Position numbers and translations under genes: made by a program
Shown here: piece by piece, positions 17,926 to 26,401 of the stretch
Layout of the letters: the number at the start of each line of letters is the position of its first letter
Position numbering within the stretch: position 1 is the stretch's first letter
Assembly (NCBI RefSeq): GCF_001592005.1
Contig: NZ_BCVZ01000002.1
Location: 372,001 to 436,000 of the forward strand
DNA length: 64,000 bases
From: Bacillus sonorensis NBRC 101234 = KCTC 13918
GTDB taxonomy: Bacteria > Bacillota > Bacilli > Bacillales > Bacillaceae
Direction: 5' to 3'
Notes under the pieces: model-generated
What the model was told of the DNA's origin: nothing
Seen by the model: the letters and a program-made list of their open reading frames with translations, nothing else
Database searches by the model: none

Positions 17926-18991
17926 ATAACAATTCAATTTTCGCCTTTGTCCTCGGTCCATAAATACCGTCGGCAGCCAATCCGTTCATCATCTGAAACC
18001 GTTTCACCGCATCCGCCGTTTTCGGTCCGTAATATCCGTCAATGCCGTTGTTTTTTGCTCCCTTATCCGGGTAAAAATAAAGAGCCGCGAGCGCCTCTTG
18101 AATTTCCCGGACGGCCGTCCCTTTCATCAGCGGGCTTTTGACTTTATAGATGCCGGAGGGCAGTGTATAAGATGTCTTGCTGGTTGAAGATGACTTTTTC
18201 TTTGAGGCGACGGCAGCCAGCGCTTTTTCGGTGGCGGGGCCGTAAATGCCGTCGGCCGTGATCCCGGCTTGTTTTTGAAGAGACATCACCGCCTGTGCGG
18301 TTTCATTTCCGAAAGAGCCGTCGGCACCGGACTTCGGCAAAGGGAAGCCTGCGGCAATCAGCCGTTTTTGCAGAGCCTTTACGCTTGAGCCTGACGAGCC
18401 TTTTTTCAGAATCGTCCCTGTCGATTTGCACGATTGACTCGTTGCCGCCGTTGTGTTCGCTGCCGTTTGGTTCCCCAGGAGGGTGCCGACTTTTTTTCTG
18501 AATGCCGCAAGCTGGCTTGAATCGCTTACCCATGGCGCCGGACAGTTTTTGTTCGTCACATCATAGTGGCGGACGATGTTGTCAGTCAAAAGCCCGTAGC
18601 GCTTGCACAAATCCGCGACTAGTTCGGCAGTGTTCTGAACGGTTTCGCTGTGAATTTTACCGTCTTTTTCGACGCACATTTCGACGCCGATTGCCGCCGT
18701 GTTGGCATTCGGCTTTAGGAAGCTTACATAGCAGCGGTTCCCGTCATGCGCATGGCAGGCGACTTCATCCTCCGGAATGATCTGCTGCACTTCGCTCCGA
18801 TCGACAAAATAATGAGCCGAAGCGTGGCGTTCATCGGCAATGCAAGTACTGTTGAAGTAATTCCTTTCATTTAATGCGGACGCCCCGGGTGTTGCCGTCC
18901 AGTGCATGACGATGCCTTTCACTCCCGACAATTTCAGTCCGGGCCGGGTGTACTGATTGACTTTCACAAAGTTTTTCACAACCTTAACCAA
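17918..18991 (-). CDS. Prophage N-acetylmuramoyl-L-alanine amidase (XlyA-like endolysin)
   Basis: Endolysin of 357 residues. Amidase_2 domain at about 25-165 with zinc ligands in VMHWTATPG, a late His in RHYDVTNKNCPAPW, and FVDRSEVQQIIPEDEVACH. Two peptidoglycan-binding modules follow: ADGSFGNETAQAVMSLQ...GIYGPATEKAL and IDGYYGPKTADAVKRFQ...GIYGPRTKAKI. TTG 18991 is preferred, with GGAG 8 bases upstream; GTG 19000 overlaps that site. Third gene of the xhlA-xhlB-amidase lysis cassette of PBSX-type phages. A decayed copy lies at 28.6-29.4 kb. Confidence 0.92.
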   Translation of the reverse strand: MVKVVKNFVKVNQYTRPGLKLSGVKGIVMHWTATPGASALNERNYFNSTCIADERHASAHYFVDRSEVQQIIPEDEVACHAHDGNRCYVSFLKPNANTAAIGVEMCVEKDGKIHSETVQNTAELVADLCKRYGLLTDNIVRHYDVTNKNCPAPWVSDSSQLAAFRKKVGTLLGNQTAANTTAATSQSCKSTGTILKKGSSGSSVKALQKRLIAAGFPLPKSGADGSFGNETAQAVMSLQKQAGITADGIYGPATEKALAAVASKKKSSSTSKTSYTLPSGIYKVKSPLMKGTAVREIQEALAALYFYPDKGAKNNGIDGYYGPKTADAVKRFQMMNGLAADGIYGPRTKAKIELLLK

Positions 18992-19030
18992 TTGAACCAC
19001 TCCTGAAAAAAGGCTGCCCTGCCGGCAGCC

Positions 19031-19294
19031 TCATTTCGTCAGTCCTTTTTGTTGCAAAATCTCTTTTTGCAGCTTTCCTTTGTCAGTGACATAATTGTTT
19101 TTATACCAGGCGACAAGAGACGTAACGATTGTAAACACCGTGGAACCAGCTACATATAAGGCATCTGCCAATGTGTTGACCTGATCCTCGCTGATCGGCA
19201 AGGCTGTTTTACCGAACATGATCAACGTCTGGTTTACCAATGCAATAAAAAGAAGCGCCGTGCGAACCACTGTGCCTTTGTCAAAGCTTTTCAT
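19031..19294 (-). CDS. xhlB: PBSX-type holin XhlB
   Basis: Holin of 87 residues (SPP1/PBSX holin family) with two membrane segments (about 11-30 and 45-64) separated by a short turn and a charged C-terminus [16 protein letters not shown]. It works with XhlA to permeabilise the membrane and release the amidase. Start ATG 19294 with GAGGAAAA upstream; 14 bases after xhlA and about 40 bases before the amidase. Confidence 0.93.
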   Translation of the reverse strand: MKSFDKGTVVRTALLFIALVNQTLIMFGKTALPISEDQVNTLADALYVAGSTVFTIVTSLVAWYKNNYVTDKGKLQKEILQQKGLTK

Positions 19295-19308
19295 ACGCGT
19301 TTTCCTCC

Positions 19309-19578
19309 TTATTTCTGCAAAAGGTTATAAAAAACGGCGATGGCCCCGCTGATGATGCCGGTGCTGACCGCCGTGACGATCGCGCCCGTAATGCTGCGCT
19401 TAATCCATGTTGTATTTTCTTCAATTTTGTTGAGCTTTTCATTAATCGACATAATCTGCTGATCGTGTCGGTCAGATGACCTCTCCAGTGTACTGACGCG
19501 CTGCTCGAGCGTTTTTTGATCAGCTTTCAGCTCTGTGATCCTTTTTTGAAACACGTCTAATTCCGGCGTTTGCGGCAT
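19309..19578 (-). CDS. xhlA: PBSX-type lysis protein XhlA
   Basis: Membrane-associated lysis protein of 89 residues: an N-terminal coiled coil (heptads through about residue 60: [34 protein letters not shown]) and one C-terminal transmembrane helix ([19 protein letters not shown]). Needed with XhlB for PBSX lysis. Start ATG 19578 follows GGAGG. Upstream lie an unrelated GDPD gene and the xtmA remnant rather than phage tail genes. Confidence 0.93.
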   Translation of the reverse strand: MPQTPELDVFQKRITELKADQKTLEQRVSTLERSSDRHDQQIMSINEKLNKIEENTTWIKRSITGAIVTAVSTGIISGAIAVFYNLLQK

Positions 19579-19613
19579 ATTGCATTCCTCCTGTCCACCT
19601 CCTCAGGAACGAG

Positions 19614-19645
19614 GGCAAAATAAAGACCCGTCTACATAGACGAGT
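19614..19645 (-). terminator. Terminator overlapping the end of the GDPD gene
   Basis: Minus-strand hairpin AGACTCGTCTA/TAGACGGGTCT (one mismatch) at 19622-19645 followed by TTATTTT. The stem overlaps the last codons and the stop of the phosphodiesterase. Confidence 0.65.
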
Positions 19646-20451
19646 CTAATTGTTTCCTAGTGTAAGCTGGATGATTGGTAAACAATCCATCAACTTTTGA
19701 GTGAAGCATTTTCTTTGTTAAGCCATTCTCACTCTCCGCATCAAAAAACACATGAATCTGCATGTTTTCCTTATGAATCATTTTGACAATGGCTTCATTG
19801 ACCAATTTGGCATTCGGTCCGACTGCGGAGGCGTACGTTTTCATTTTTCTTAACGAATCAGGTGTTAAACGGCTGACTTCGTCATCGCGCAGGAGACGGG
19901 TCAACGGAATGTCCTTGTTGATTGAACGTATTTTCCGCAAGCTTTTTTCGCTGAACGATTCTACAACGACTTTGTTTTCCGCAATTAAATCATTCTTTTC
20001 AAGAATATCAGCCAGCTGTTTTTCCATGACCAATTGCCCGTTTTCGTCTTCTCTCGTTTCAATGTAATAGTTTGTTGACTTCCCGAATGTTTTGATGATC
20101 TCTTCGATGGTCAATATTTTCTGCCCCTTGCCGGCATCAAGCTTTTTAAGCTCTGATAACTTTAAATCGTGAACTTTCCCCTTTCCGTTTGTCGTTCTGG
20201 CGACATCCTTATCATGTATTGCAACGAGTTTTCCGTCTTTCGTTTGCCGCAGATCGATCTCGATGTCATCCGCTTTATCTTTGACTGCACGTTGATAGGA
20301 TAATAGCGTATGCTCCGGTTCTAACGAAGAAGCTCCCCTGTGGGCAATCATTAAAGGATGGTACCTGTCCTCGGGGGCTGATTTTGTAGAATTCTCAGCC
20401 GCTTATTAAAATGAATAGAGCGATAATGAGTAGGTAAATAAAGTTTTTCAT
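19632..20451 (-). pseudogene. Glycerophosphodiester phosphodiesterase with frameshift at the lipobox
   Basis: GDPD-family enzyme, GlpQ-like: HRGASSLEPEHTLLSY, DIEIDLRQTKDGKLVAIHD (metal ligands E, D and H) and the NHPAYTRKQ end. The catalytic part is open from ATG 20351 (239 residues) and in the same frame back to about 20400. A typical lipoprotein signal (MKNFIYLLIIALFILISG) starts at ATG 20451 in another frame and stops at TGA 20395-20397 exactly where the lipobox Cys is expected. A small indel at about 20395-20400 would join both. So the gene is either a pseudogene or makes only a cytoplasmic form from the internal ATG. Misplaced between phage genes. Confidence 0.8.
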
Positions 20452-20650
20452 AAGATCAAAAATATCATACTTTACTATCAATATCAAAAATTTCCTCTTT
20501 GAAAATATTCTTAAATAAATCCTTAAAGCACCAGTTTTATAGAATGAGCGCCGATCTTTTGATTTCTTCAGTACCAACGGTTTGTCACAGGGCAAAAAAA
20601 AACCGGGATACTTTTTCTCCTTTTTTTTTCGCTTATTTAATTAGATTCCA

Positions 20651-20683
20651 ATAAAACAACACCCTCAGCTTAAGCCGAGGGTG
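20651..20683 (-). terminator. Terminator after the 115-residue unknown gene
   Basis: CACCCTCAGC/GCCGAGGGTG hairpin (20660-20683) followed on the minus strand by TTGTTTTATT. Confidence 0.75.
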
Positions 20684-20697
20684 CTGGGCATTTAAAC

Positions 20698-21045
20698 TTA
20701 TCGTTTAACAATAAAAGCAGGTGTTTTCACTTGGAAATTCCCTCCATTAACGGTATCGTGAAAATACCCTTTAATACGAACACTATTTTTTCCTTTCTTC
20801 AATTTAAGCTGTGAAATTTTAAACACTTTTGTCGGTGTCTGTAATTTAAAAGTTCCTGTTAGCAACTTACGAGATTCCCAATAATCTTTATTCCAAACTT
20901 CAGCCGAAAGCGTATATTTAAAATTCGCAATACTGCCGCCTCCATATTTTGCAACAACGTCTATAGAAGTTGCTTTCGGTGAATAGGAATCAGCATCTGT
21001 ACAAATCTTTAAAACATAAGTATCATAGTAATCTGAACAAGGCAT
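20698..21045 (-). CDS. Unrecognised 115-residue protein in the prophage
   Basis: Soluble, beta-rich looking protein without signal or membrane segment; I do not recognise it. Repeated hydrophobic/Lys alternation (VFKISQLKLKKGKNSVRIKG, NFQVKTPAFIVKR) suggests a beta-sandwich. Start ATG 21045 has AAGGAG upstream and a clear terminator follows, so it is probably expressed. It stands where phage morphogenesis genes would be, between the terminase remnant and the lysis cassette, downstream of the putative late promoter, and may be a passenger gene. Confidence 0.6.
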   Translation of the reverse strand: MPCSDYYDTYVLKICTDADSYSPKATSIDVVAKYGGGSIANFKYTLSAEVWNKDYWESRKLLTGTFKLQTPTKVFKISQLKLKKGKNSVRIKGYFHDTVNGGNFQVKTPAFIVKR

Positions 21046-21139
21046 AAAACATTTCTCCTTTTTTGGTTTTTGTGCATTCTAATGAAACCTGCAATAGCTG
21101 ATCTAAAGTAAGAAAACCGCCTCTAATAAAACGTATTTT

Positions 21140-21571
21140 TCAGCTTCTCCGAAACTGCAAAAGCACCAAATGCAAATTGCTCGTTTCTTCAAGAGCGTCG
21201 GAAAGACCTGCAATTTTGACATACACATAAGGAACAACCGCCTCTGCAAACAGTTTCAATACGTATATTGCTTTTGCCATTTTTGACTTTTCAAGAAACT
21301 CGCAGTGGGGATCGGCATTGAAACTTTTACAAAACAGCGTAGGGCGCTCATTCAACTCTTCGTTAAGAATGGAGCTTGTCCAGCCGTCATCTCTTTCGCG
21401 CTGTTCTCTGTCATTTTCTAATGCGTCCTTCGGCGGTCGAGAGTTTTCCAGGCGCTGATCTTTTTGTTGGAAACGCCGAGCTCATCTGGTGAAACGATTT
21501 GTAATATTTCCTTCGTATTGTCGATAGAGCCGGAATGCCTCATCTCTTTGCATGGCCCTCGTTCTTGGCAT
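21140..21571 (-). pseudogene. Terminase small subunit remnant (xtmA-like)
   Basis: From ATG 21571 the reading MPRTRAMQRDEAFRLYRQYE matches the N-terminus of PBSX/skin-type small terminases. After about 26 codons the frame breaks, and the helix-turn-helix continuation ELGVSNKKISAWKTLDR appears in another frame before a stop. A further open stretch (21140-21355) cannot be aligned by eye. The gene immediately follows xpf and the putative late promoter, as xtmA does in PBSX. The large terminase and all head and tail genes are missing. Confidence 0.75.
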
Positions 21572-21662
21572 CGTACGTCGTCCCCTCCTCTTTTCAATTC
21601 GTATCTTTACAGTCAACATCTGTTTTCATCGAAGCTGATGACGCGGTTTTCTCTCTTCACTT

Positions 21663-21683
21663 ATAGGTGGCAAACGTATGACA
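21663..21683 (-). promoter_or_regulatory. Putative Xpf-dependent prophage late promoter
   Basis: Minus-strand element GTCATACGTTTGCCACCTAT between xpf and the xtmA remnant, where the PBSX late promoter is known to lie. The same element, with two substitutions, occurs at 32899-32919 in front of another phage gene fragment. Recognition by Xpf is inferred from position and recurrence. Confidence 0.6.
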
Positions 21684-21698
21684 AAAGAATGATCATTT

Positions 21699-22202
21699 TT
21701 ATGCCAGGCGATTGGCGGGTTTTTCTATTTGCTTTGCCATTTTCGCTTGCGCACGCTTCACATTTGTCTGTACAGTCGATTTTTTGATGCCGAGCATCGC
21801 GGCAATCCGTTCGTAGGAAAAACGCTCAACCTTGTGCAAAATGAATATTTCTTTTTCCCGGGCCGTCAGGACGGATAGGGCCGCTTCGATCCGCGCTTTG
21901 TCAGCCGCCGATACCTCATGCGCCGGCTCAAAGCGGATTCCCTCAGAAAACGTGTCCATGATTCGCGGATCTTTGATCAGCATCCGTTTATAGGAATCCC
22001 GTCTGTCTATAGCCCGCCTGATTCCCGGTTCTCTCCCTTGTTCAAGCCAATCGACGACATATTCCAAATCGGCGATCATGCTTCTGATCAGTTTTTTATC
22101 TTTGAGCTGCTCCGGCGTCAGCCACTCTTCATCCTGAAGAGGCCGATATAATGTTCTTGTCGCTTTTAATGTCCTTTTGTATTCAAAAAGTAAATCTTCC
22201 AT
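21699..22202 (-). CDS. xpf: PBSX sigma-like positive control factor Xpf
   Basis: Sigma-70-family-like phage regulator of 167 residues that switches on PBSX late genes. The C-terminal region 4 helix-turn-helix is clear: VLTAREKEIFILHKVERFSY followed by ERIAAMLGIKKSTVQTNVKRA. The N-terminal half starts MEDLLFEYKRTLKATRTLYR. ATG 22202 is preceded by CGGAGGATCA; the frame is open to 22253 across a terminator. The open frame is undamaged, in contrast to the genes it should control. Confidence 0.9.
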   Translation of the reverse strand: MEDLLFEYKRTLKATRTLYRPLQDEEWLTPEQLKDKKLIRSMIADLEYVVDWLEQGREPGIRRAIDRRDSYKRMLIKDPRIMDTFSEGIRFEPAHEVSAADKARIEAALSVLTAREKEIFILHKVERFSYERIAAMLGIKKSTVQTNVKRAQAKMAKQIEKPANRLA

Positions 22203-22228
22203 TTTTGTGATCCTCCGTTTTTCAACAT

Positions 22229-22278
22229 AAAAAAGGACACCAATCAGCTGCACATGCTGTGCATTATGATCAGTGTCC
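22229..22278 (-). terminator. Long hairpin terminator between xtrA and xpf
   Basis: GGACAC/GTGTCC outer stem with an inner TGCAC/GTGCA hairpin, followed on the minus strand by TTTTTT. It sits directly ahead of the xpf ribosome site and could limit read-through into xpf. Confidence 0.65.
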
Positions 22279-22313
22279 GCAGGCTTTCCGTCTTGGACGT
22301 ATGATGTTTTAAA

Positions 22314-22517
22314 CTAAAACCTATAGCCGATTTCAAACTCGACTCTTGCAAGGTCTCCCTTTCTTGTTTCAATGACGGTTTTTCCGTGCTCAGGCGCATC
22401 AGTCTGCCATGCCGCACCGTTTACTCCATCAAGCACGATCACTGTCACCTTTCCTTCTTTGATCTGGCTCCCGACAGTTGTACCATGAATCGCTTTTAAT
22501 GGTGTTGGCTGTTTCAA
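22314..22517 (-). CDS. xtrA: XtrA/YqaO-like prophage protein
   Basis: Small phage protein of 67 residues matching the XtrA/YqaO family of PBSX and skin: basic start KQPTPLKAIHG, then KEGKVTVIVLDGVNGAAW, DAPEHGKTVIETRKG and the conserved end ARVEFEIGYRF. Function unknown; in PBSX it precedes xpf in the early operon, as here. Its start overlaps the stop of the upstream gene by 4 bases. Confidence 0.8.
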   Translation of the reverse strand: MKQPTPLKAIHGTTVGSQIKEGKVTVIVLDGVNGAAWQTDAPEHGKTVIETRKGDLARVEFEIGYRF

Positions 22518-22864
22518 TTGCTCTCCTCCTCTTCATGTTCAAATGCTTCCGCTTTGGTGATCACCTTTTGTAAAACGCCCTTCAATTTGCTTTCAACGGA
22601 GCCGGGTTCGATCGGCTCCCTTCCGTTTAGATAAGCGAGAGAAAGCTTTGCTGCAATCAGCAGCTCGGGGGCGGCAGCGATTAAATAAGCGTTTTTTTCC
22701 TGTGAAAAAGCTGTATAATCGCCGACCTTTGCTATTAATCTTCCATTTGAATATGGAAAACGTTTTTTCTCGACATCACTGTACGCGGAATAAATATATA
22801 CATCCGTATTCGTTTTGACGACGCGCCACGGTAACGGGCTGTACGCCAAAGCTTCTTTCCCCAT
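22514..22864 (-). CDS. Prophage early protein, unknown function
   Basis: A 116-residue protein with the common phage motif SPLPWRVVKTNTDVYIYSA and NAYLIAAAPELLIAAKLSLA, found in many small early-region phage proteins of unknown role. I choose ATG 22864 because GAGG lies 8 bases upstream; ATG 22894 has GGTGG only 3-4 bases away. Overlaps xtrA by 4 bases and is likely cotranscribed with it. Its acidic C-terminus (FEHEEEESN) is unremarkable. Confidence 0.7.
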   Translation of the reverse strand: MGKEALAYSPLPWRVVKTNTDVYIYSAYSDVEKKRFPYSNGRLIAKVGDYTAFSQEKNAYLIAAAPELLIAAKLSLAYLNGREPIEPGSVESKLKGVLQKVITKAEAFEHEEEESN

Positions 22865-23159
22865 TATTTCTTCCTCACTTTCCGTCTTCTTCATGCCACC
22901 TTTTGATTTGTGCGTCTCTTTTTGCCGAAATCAGCATAATGAGAACGATCGCTTTCAGACATTTAAGCACTTTGCTTCACCCTTGTTTTCATTTTTAATA
23001 CAGCTTTGATTGTCTCCGTTAGATCTCCGCTTTGCTTTCGGGCAGGAGCTGAAAAACGCCCCCCAGCCGATGTCCTGATAAACGGAATTGTGTCCTTTGC
23101 ACAAACGGCACATCAGACCATTCCCTCCAGTCTATGATTGATGTCAAAAGAGTTCCCTT

Positions 23160-23495
23160 TCATGTGACAAGGTAATCCTGGCACATTTCAAACAGTCTCG
23201 TACCAAGCGCTTCATCTATGCCGACGATTTGTTCAACATCAAGTTCGCTTAAAAGCAGGATCGGCTTATGGTTCAAGTACCGGTAATTAATAACAGAGTA
23301 GGTTTGCTCAACCCGCGACTCGGTCGCCCTCGGCTTTCCGCTCCCAGCTGAAGCTTTACATACCGCTCATATTGTCCTTTGTTTTCAAATTGCAAGACAG
23401 GCATTCCATTTTTCGCAAATGCGATAAAGGCACCGGCTTCACAGAGCCTCCAGATCGAACCGAGCCCCGCTGTATGGAATCAAGATCGTCTGCAT
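23160..23495 (-). pseudogene. Decayed prophage gene, product unknown
   Basis: Minus-strand pieces in three frames read RMQTILIPYSGARFDLEAL, EAGAFIAFAKNGMPVLQFEN and VEQTYSVINYRYLNHKPILL, ending near EALGTRLFEMCQDYLVT. The pieces abut without gaps, so at least two indels broke a gene of about 110 residues. I do not recognise the family. Confidence 0.6.
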
Positions 23496-23870
23496 CCTAT
23501 TTCCTTCTTTCTGCCATGCATACCCCTTGAAAACAGGTCCTTTCTCATGCGTTTTCTTTGCAAAGCTTCCCGTGGATAGCCGTATGTCCGTATTTGGGTA
23601 ATGAACGGATGTTCAATGTTCATGTCCGGCACTTTCTTTACATCGATACGAAATTTATCAAAACCTGCCTGAAAAAGATCAGGAAACAGCTCGCGGTCTG
23701 CTACGAAATATAGCGTTTCAAACTTCATTATCGTTTCCCTGCCAAAGTTTCGTGTACCCCTTTCGATTTTTCGAACATAACTTCAGAAATATTCAGCCTT
23801 TCGCCACCTGCCTTTGCGTCAGTCCCCGCTTGGATCGTTCTTCAATTAAACGTTTCCGCAAATGCTTCAC
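23480..23870 (-). pseudogene. Degraded HTH (Xre-type) early prophage regulator
   Basis: GTG 23870 begins KHLRKRLIEERSKRGLTQRQ, a typical Xre helix-turn-helix opening. After it the frame breaks (ISEV then FEKSKGV in different phase), and the C-terminal part resumes at 23728 as MKFETLYFVADRELFPDLFQ, the usual tail of such regulators. It is divergent from xre across the operator region, where PBSX has its early genes. No longer functional as read. Confidence 0.7.
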
Positions 23871-23882
23871 TCCCTCATCCAT

Positions 23883-23897
23883 GATACAATACGTATC
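23883..23897. promoter_or_regulatory. Xre operator site 1
   Basis: GATACAATACGTATC, a near-perfect 15-bp palindrome just ahead of the degraded early regulator. Confidence 0.75.
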
Positions 23898-23917
23898 GTT
23901 TATTTTTGATTATATAC

Positions 23918-23932
23918 GATACAATTCTTATC
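23918..23932. promoter_or_regulatory. Xre operator site 2
   Basis: GATACAATTCTTATC, the same 15-bp pattern with two mismatches in the right arm. Confidence 0.65.
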
Positions 23933-23946
23933 ATCAACATTTTTTT

Positions 23947-23961
23947 GATACTTTTTTTATC
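23947..23961. promoter_or_regulatory. Xre operator site 3
   Basis: GATACTTTTTTTATC, 15-bp pattern with partial arms. Confidence 0.6.
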
Positions 23962-23974
23962 AAATGTTTATTTT

Positions 23975-23989
23975 GATACATTTTGTATC
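23975..23989. promoter_or_regulatory. Xre operator site 4
   Basis: GATACATTTTGTATC, a perfect 15-bp palindrome 45 bases ahead of xre. The four sites have centres 28-35 bases apart, about three helical turns, matching the four-site arrangement described for the PBSX repressor. Confidence 0.8.
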
Positions 23990-24034
23990 TATAATAAATA
24001 ACATAATGCCGAATTGAGGAAGAGAGGTCATTCT

Positions 24035-24388
24035 ATGCTTGGCGGCAGACTGAAAAATCTTAGAGGAAAACGGACGCAGGAAGAGGTAGCGAAGCAGATC
24101 GGCGTTTCAAGGGCGCGCTATTCCCATTATGAAAATGGAAGAAGCGAGCCGGATTATGAAACATTGAAAAAATTGGCTGATTACTATAAAGTGACGATAG
24201 ACTATTTATTAACGGGGACAGAGAATGGCCGTTCTCTTGAAGAAAGGTTTGAAGATCCCGATCTTCAAATCGCATATCGGGACATGCAGGAGTTTTCGCC
24301 TGAAAGCAGGCAGCAGGCGATTGAATTTATTCAATATTTAAAGGAAAAAGAGAAAAAGCGGAAACCCGGGGATAGACAGGATAAATAA
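24035..24388 (+). CDS. xre: PBSX-type repressor Xre
   Basis: DNA-binding repressor that keeps PBSX-type early genes silent until DNA damage. 117 residues: helix-turn-helix at about 8-55 ([40 protein letters not shown]) and the C-terminal [20 protein letters not shown] with a Lys-rich end, nearly identical in pattern to B. subtilis Xre. ATG 24035 follows AGAGAGG. Divergent from the early genes, with four operator palindromes between. Its antirepression partner XkdA lies downstream. The frame is intact. Confidence 0.94.
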   Translation: MLGGRLKNLRGKRTQEEVAKQIGVSRARYSHYENGRSEPDYETLKKLADYYKVTIDYLLTGTENGRSLEERFEDPDLQIAYRDMQEFSPESRQQAIEFIQYLKEKEKKRKPGDRQDK

Positions 24389-24498
24389 GGAATTTCTATT
24401 CAACATAACAGATGATAGTCTATGTGAGTGTATAGGGCCCTTTAAGGGCTTTTCTTTCCCAGAAAAATAGAACATTTGTTCGAAGGGGTGTCTTCGTA

Positions 24499-25164
24499 TT
24501 GGAATTTTATTTATCTCACCTAGAAGAATACGTAAAAAATATGTACCTTAAGTTTGGTTTTACTGAACCGTATCAAATTGACATGCAGCGGATCGCCTCT
24601 TCCCTTAATATTTGGGTGCATTATGAAGATGTGAACAGCATGATGATCAAGCATGACGGCATGTACAGCATCATTCTCAACAGCAGGCTTTCCAAAGAAA
24701 AGCAGTGGGAAGATTTTGCCCATGAACTGTGCCATGTATTAAAACATGCGGGAAACCAATTAAATATGAATAAGATGTTCCGCGAACTGCAGGAGTTTCA
24801 AGCCAATCAATTCATGTATCATTTCTGCGTTCCGACCTTTATGCTTCTGAAATTGGATTTTCCCGAACTTCGCTGCCATGCGGTCAAAATGATCGCCGAT
24901 CTTTTCAATGTGACAGAAGAGTTTGCCGCCAAACGAATGGAACTATTTGAAAAGCGGCAAATCGGAATCCAGTTCCACAAAGCATGGAAGACAAGCCTTC
25001 TTGAGGATGCAGAACCTTCTGCAGAGCGGACCATTGACCGGTTTGATAAGGCAGATGAATTCACGCGCTTTAAAAGAAAAAACCGACATCAGTACCCTTT
25101 CACAAAAAAAGCAAAAAAGTGGATTGCTGCCGAAAAGCAAGCGGAATACCTTCTGGAAAAATAG
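24499..25164 (+). CDS. xkdA: XkdA, ImmA/IrrE-type zinc protease
   Basis: Putative metalloprotease of 221 residues with the ImmA/IrrE motif DFAHELCHVLKHAG (HExxH) near residue 75. In ICEBs1 and related phages the ImmA homologue cleaves the Xre-type repressor after DNA damage; XkdA has the same place beside xre. Start is TTG 24499 behind GAAGGGGTG; the next ATG (24541) would delete 14 residues. The presence of both repressor and protease suggests the SOS switch of this remnant still works (inference). Confidence 0.88.
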   Translation: MEFYLSHLEEYVKNMYLKFGFTEPYQIDMQRIASSLNIWVHYEDVNSMMIKHDGMYSIILNSRLSKEKQWEDFAHELCHVLKHAGNQLNMNKMFRELQEFQANQFMYHFCVPTFMLLKLDFPELRCHAVKMIADLFNVTEEFAAKRMELFEKRQIGIQFHKAWKTSLLEDAEPSAERTIDRFDKADEFTRFKRKNRHQYPFTKKAKKWIAAEKQAEYLLEK

Positions 25165-25184
25165 CCGAAAACAGCCGGCTGCGC

Positions 25185-25814
25185 TCATCCGTAAGCGTCA
25201 GCCGCTCCTTCTTTGACTGCTTTTATATATCGATCGAAGACTTCATTTTTAGAAGCGTCCCTCCCCTTTCTGCTGAAACGGTCAAACATCGCCTTTCGCT
25301 GGGCGGTGCTGATTTCAAATTGCACGCTTAGTCCTGTTCTGCATCGATTGTTGATGCTTTTCGGGGATGTACCCGAAAGACGTGCGCTTTTTTCCAATAA
25401 TTCGGCTGAAAAGCCGTGCCTCCTCAGCGAATCGACGAATACCTCTGCGCGTTTTCGATCTGTTCCCCCAACTAATGTTCGACAATGCGAAAGCTCATAA
25501 TAGCCGTGAAAAGCCAAAACATATTCATGTCCCGCAGCCATCTCTATGGCACGCGGGTCGTCAAAATGGTCGCTTGTCACATGAAGCACATGATTCCCGC
25601 GCAATTTAATCCCTTCAAGCAAATAAACGGAATAACCACCGGCAAAAGCTTTGACAATCTCGCTGATTCCAGGTTCAATCCCCCCTCCATGAGGAGACAT
25701 GACGAGCAGGCTGTTCCCTGCAGCTTGTGCAAAAACCCTGTAATCAGTTCCTTCGATTTCATTTTGTGACAATTCTTTGAAACTAGCGTATTGATCAGCA
25801 GCTGCCCTGTTCAT
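25185..25814 (-). CDS. yjqB: Poly-gamma-glutamate hydrolase-like protein YjqB
   Basis: Member of the YjqB/YmaC/PghP family (DUF867), zinc enzymes that in phages degrade the host poly-gamma-glutamate capsule. 209 residues. Zinc-site motifs are MSPHGGGIEPGISEI, HVTSDHFDDP and LAFHGY; ELSHCRTLVGG follows. Start ATG 25814 is preceded by AGAGGG at 11 bases; a TTG at 25871 would add 19 hydrophilic residues. Convergent with xkdA (20-base gap), as in the B. subtilis PBSX border. Confidence 0.85.
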   Translation of the reverse strand: MNRAAADQYASFKELSQNEIEGTDYRVFAQAAGNSLLVMSPHGGGIEPGISEIVKAFAGGYSVYLLEGIKLRGNHVLHVTSDHFDDPRAIEMAAGHEYVLAFHGYYELSHCRTLVGGTDRKRAEVFVDSLRRHGFSAELLEKSARLSGTSPKSINNRCRTGLSVQFEISTAQRKAMFDRFSRKGRDASKNEVFDRYIKAVKEGAADAYG

Positions 25815-25914
25815 TCTTCGTTTTTCCCTCTCCTGATTGTCCTGTTTTTCATGTAGTTTACCGGGACTCAAGACGATTGTAAATTATAATATTATTGGTT
25901 TTTAAAATGTCGAG

Positions 25915-26349
25915 ACAAAATCGCCTAAACCCTTTGCCATTGGGGACGAAAAAGAAAATTTAGATGATACCATAAACCATAAAGTTGGTTGGTCTGTGGA
26001 TAAGAATAACGTGAAGTTTAGTATCGATCAAGTCAGTATCGTAAAGCAGGATCTTGAATCAGGTGATAAAGTATGATAGGTGTCCATTTCATTATCGATA
26101 ATAAAAGCAAGAAAGACATTTCAACTGACCGATGTTCACAAAAGAGAGCAAATTAAAGCCAGTGTTCATAGTGAGAACTTCGATGGGGATATCATGTCTG
26201 GAGCGAAAACAGACGGCTTTGTTCTTTTCCCAATCAAAAAGTTAAGTAAGCCTGAAGACATCAATTCTGTAAGAGTTAAGTGGGATTTCTGGCCTGACAA
26301 AAACACTTCTGAGGGATTAAATGAACTTGATGCCCAATTCAGTTTCTAA
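25915..26349 (+). pseudogene. Frameshifted DUF4352-like secreted/lipoprotein fragment
   Basis: Plus-strand stretches in successive frames read PFAIGDEKENLDDTINHKV and FSIDQVSIVKQDLESGDKV, then GVHFIIDNKSKKDISTD, then TDVHKREQIKASVHSENFDG to VKWDFWPDKN. Together they resemble the extracellular beta-sandwich of DUF4352/telomeric-repeat-like lipoproteins. The N-terminus with signal peptide is missing and at least two indels break the rest. Family assignment is tentative. Confidence 0.6.
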
Positions 26350-26401
26350 TCCTGAAACAAGAACAAACGTTCCTATATAATCATCTCAAGGAGATGACAC
26401 C

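Noticed and set aside
20395..20595. 66-codon minus-strand frame as a separate gene
   Set aside because: Its last 18 codons are the signal peptide of the frameshifted GDPD; the upstream part has no support.
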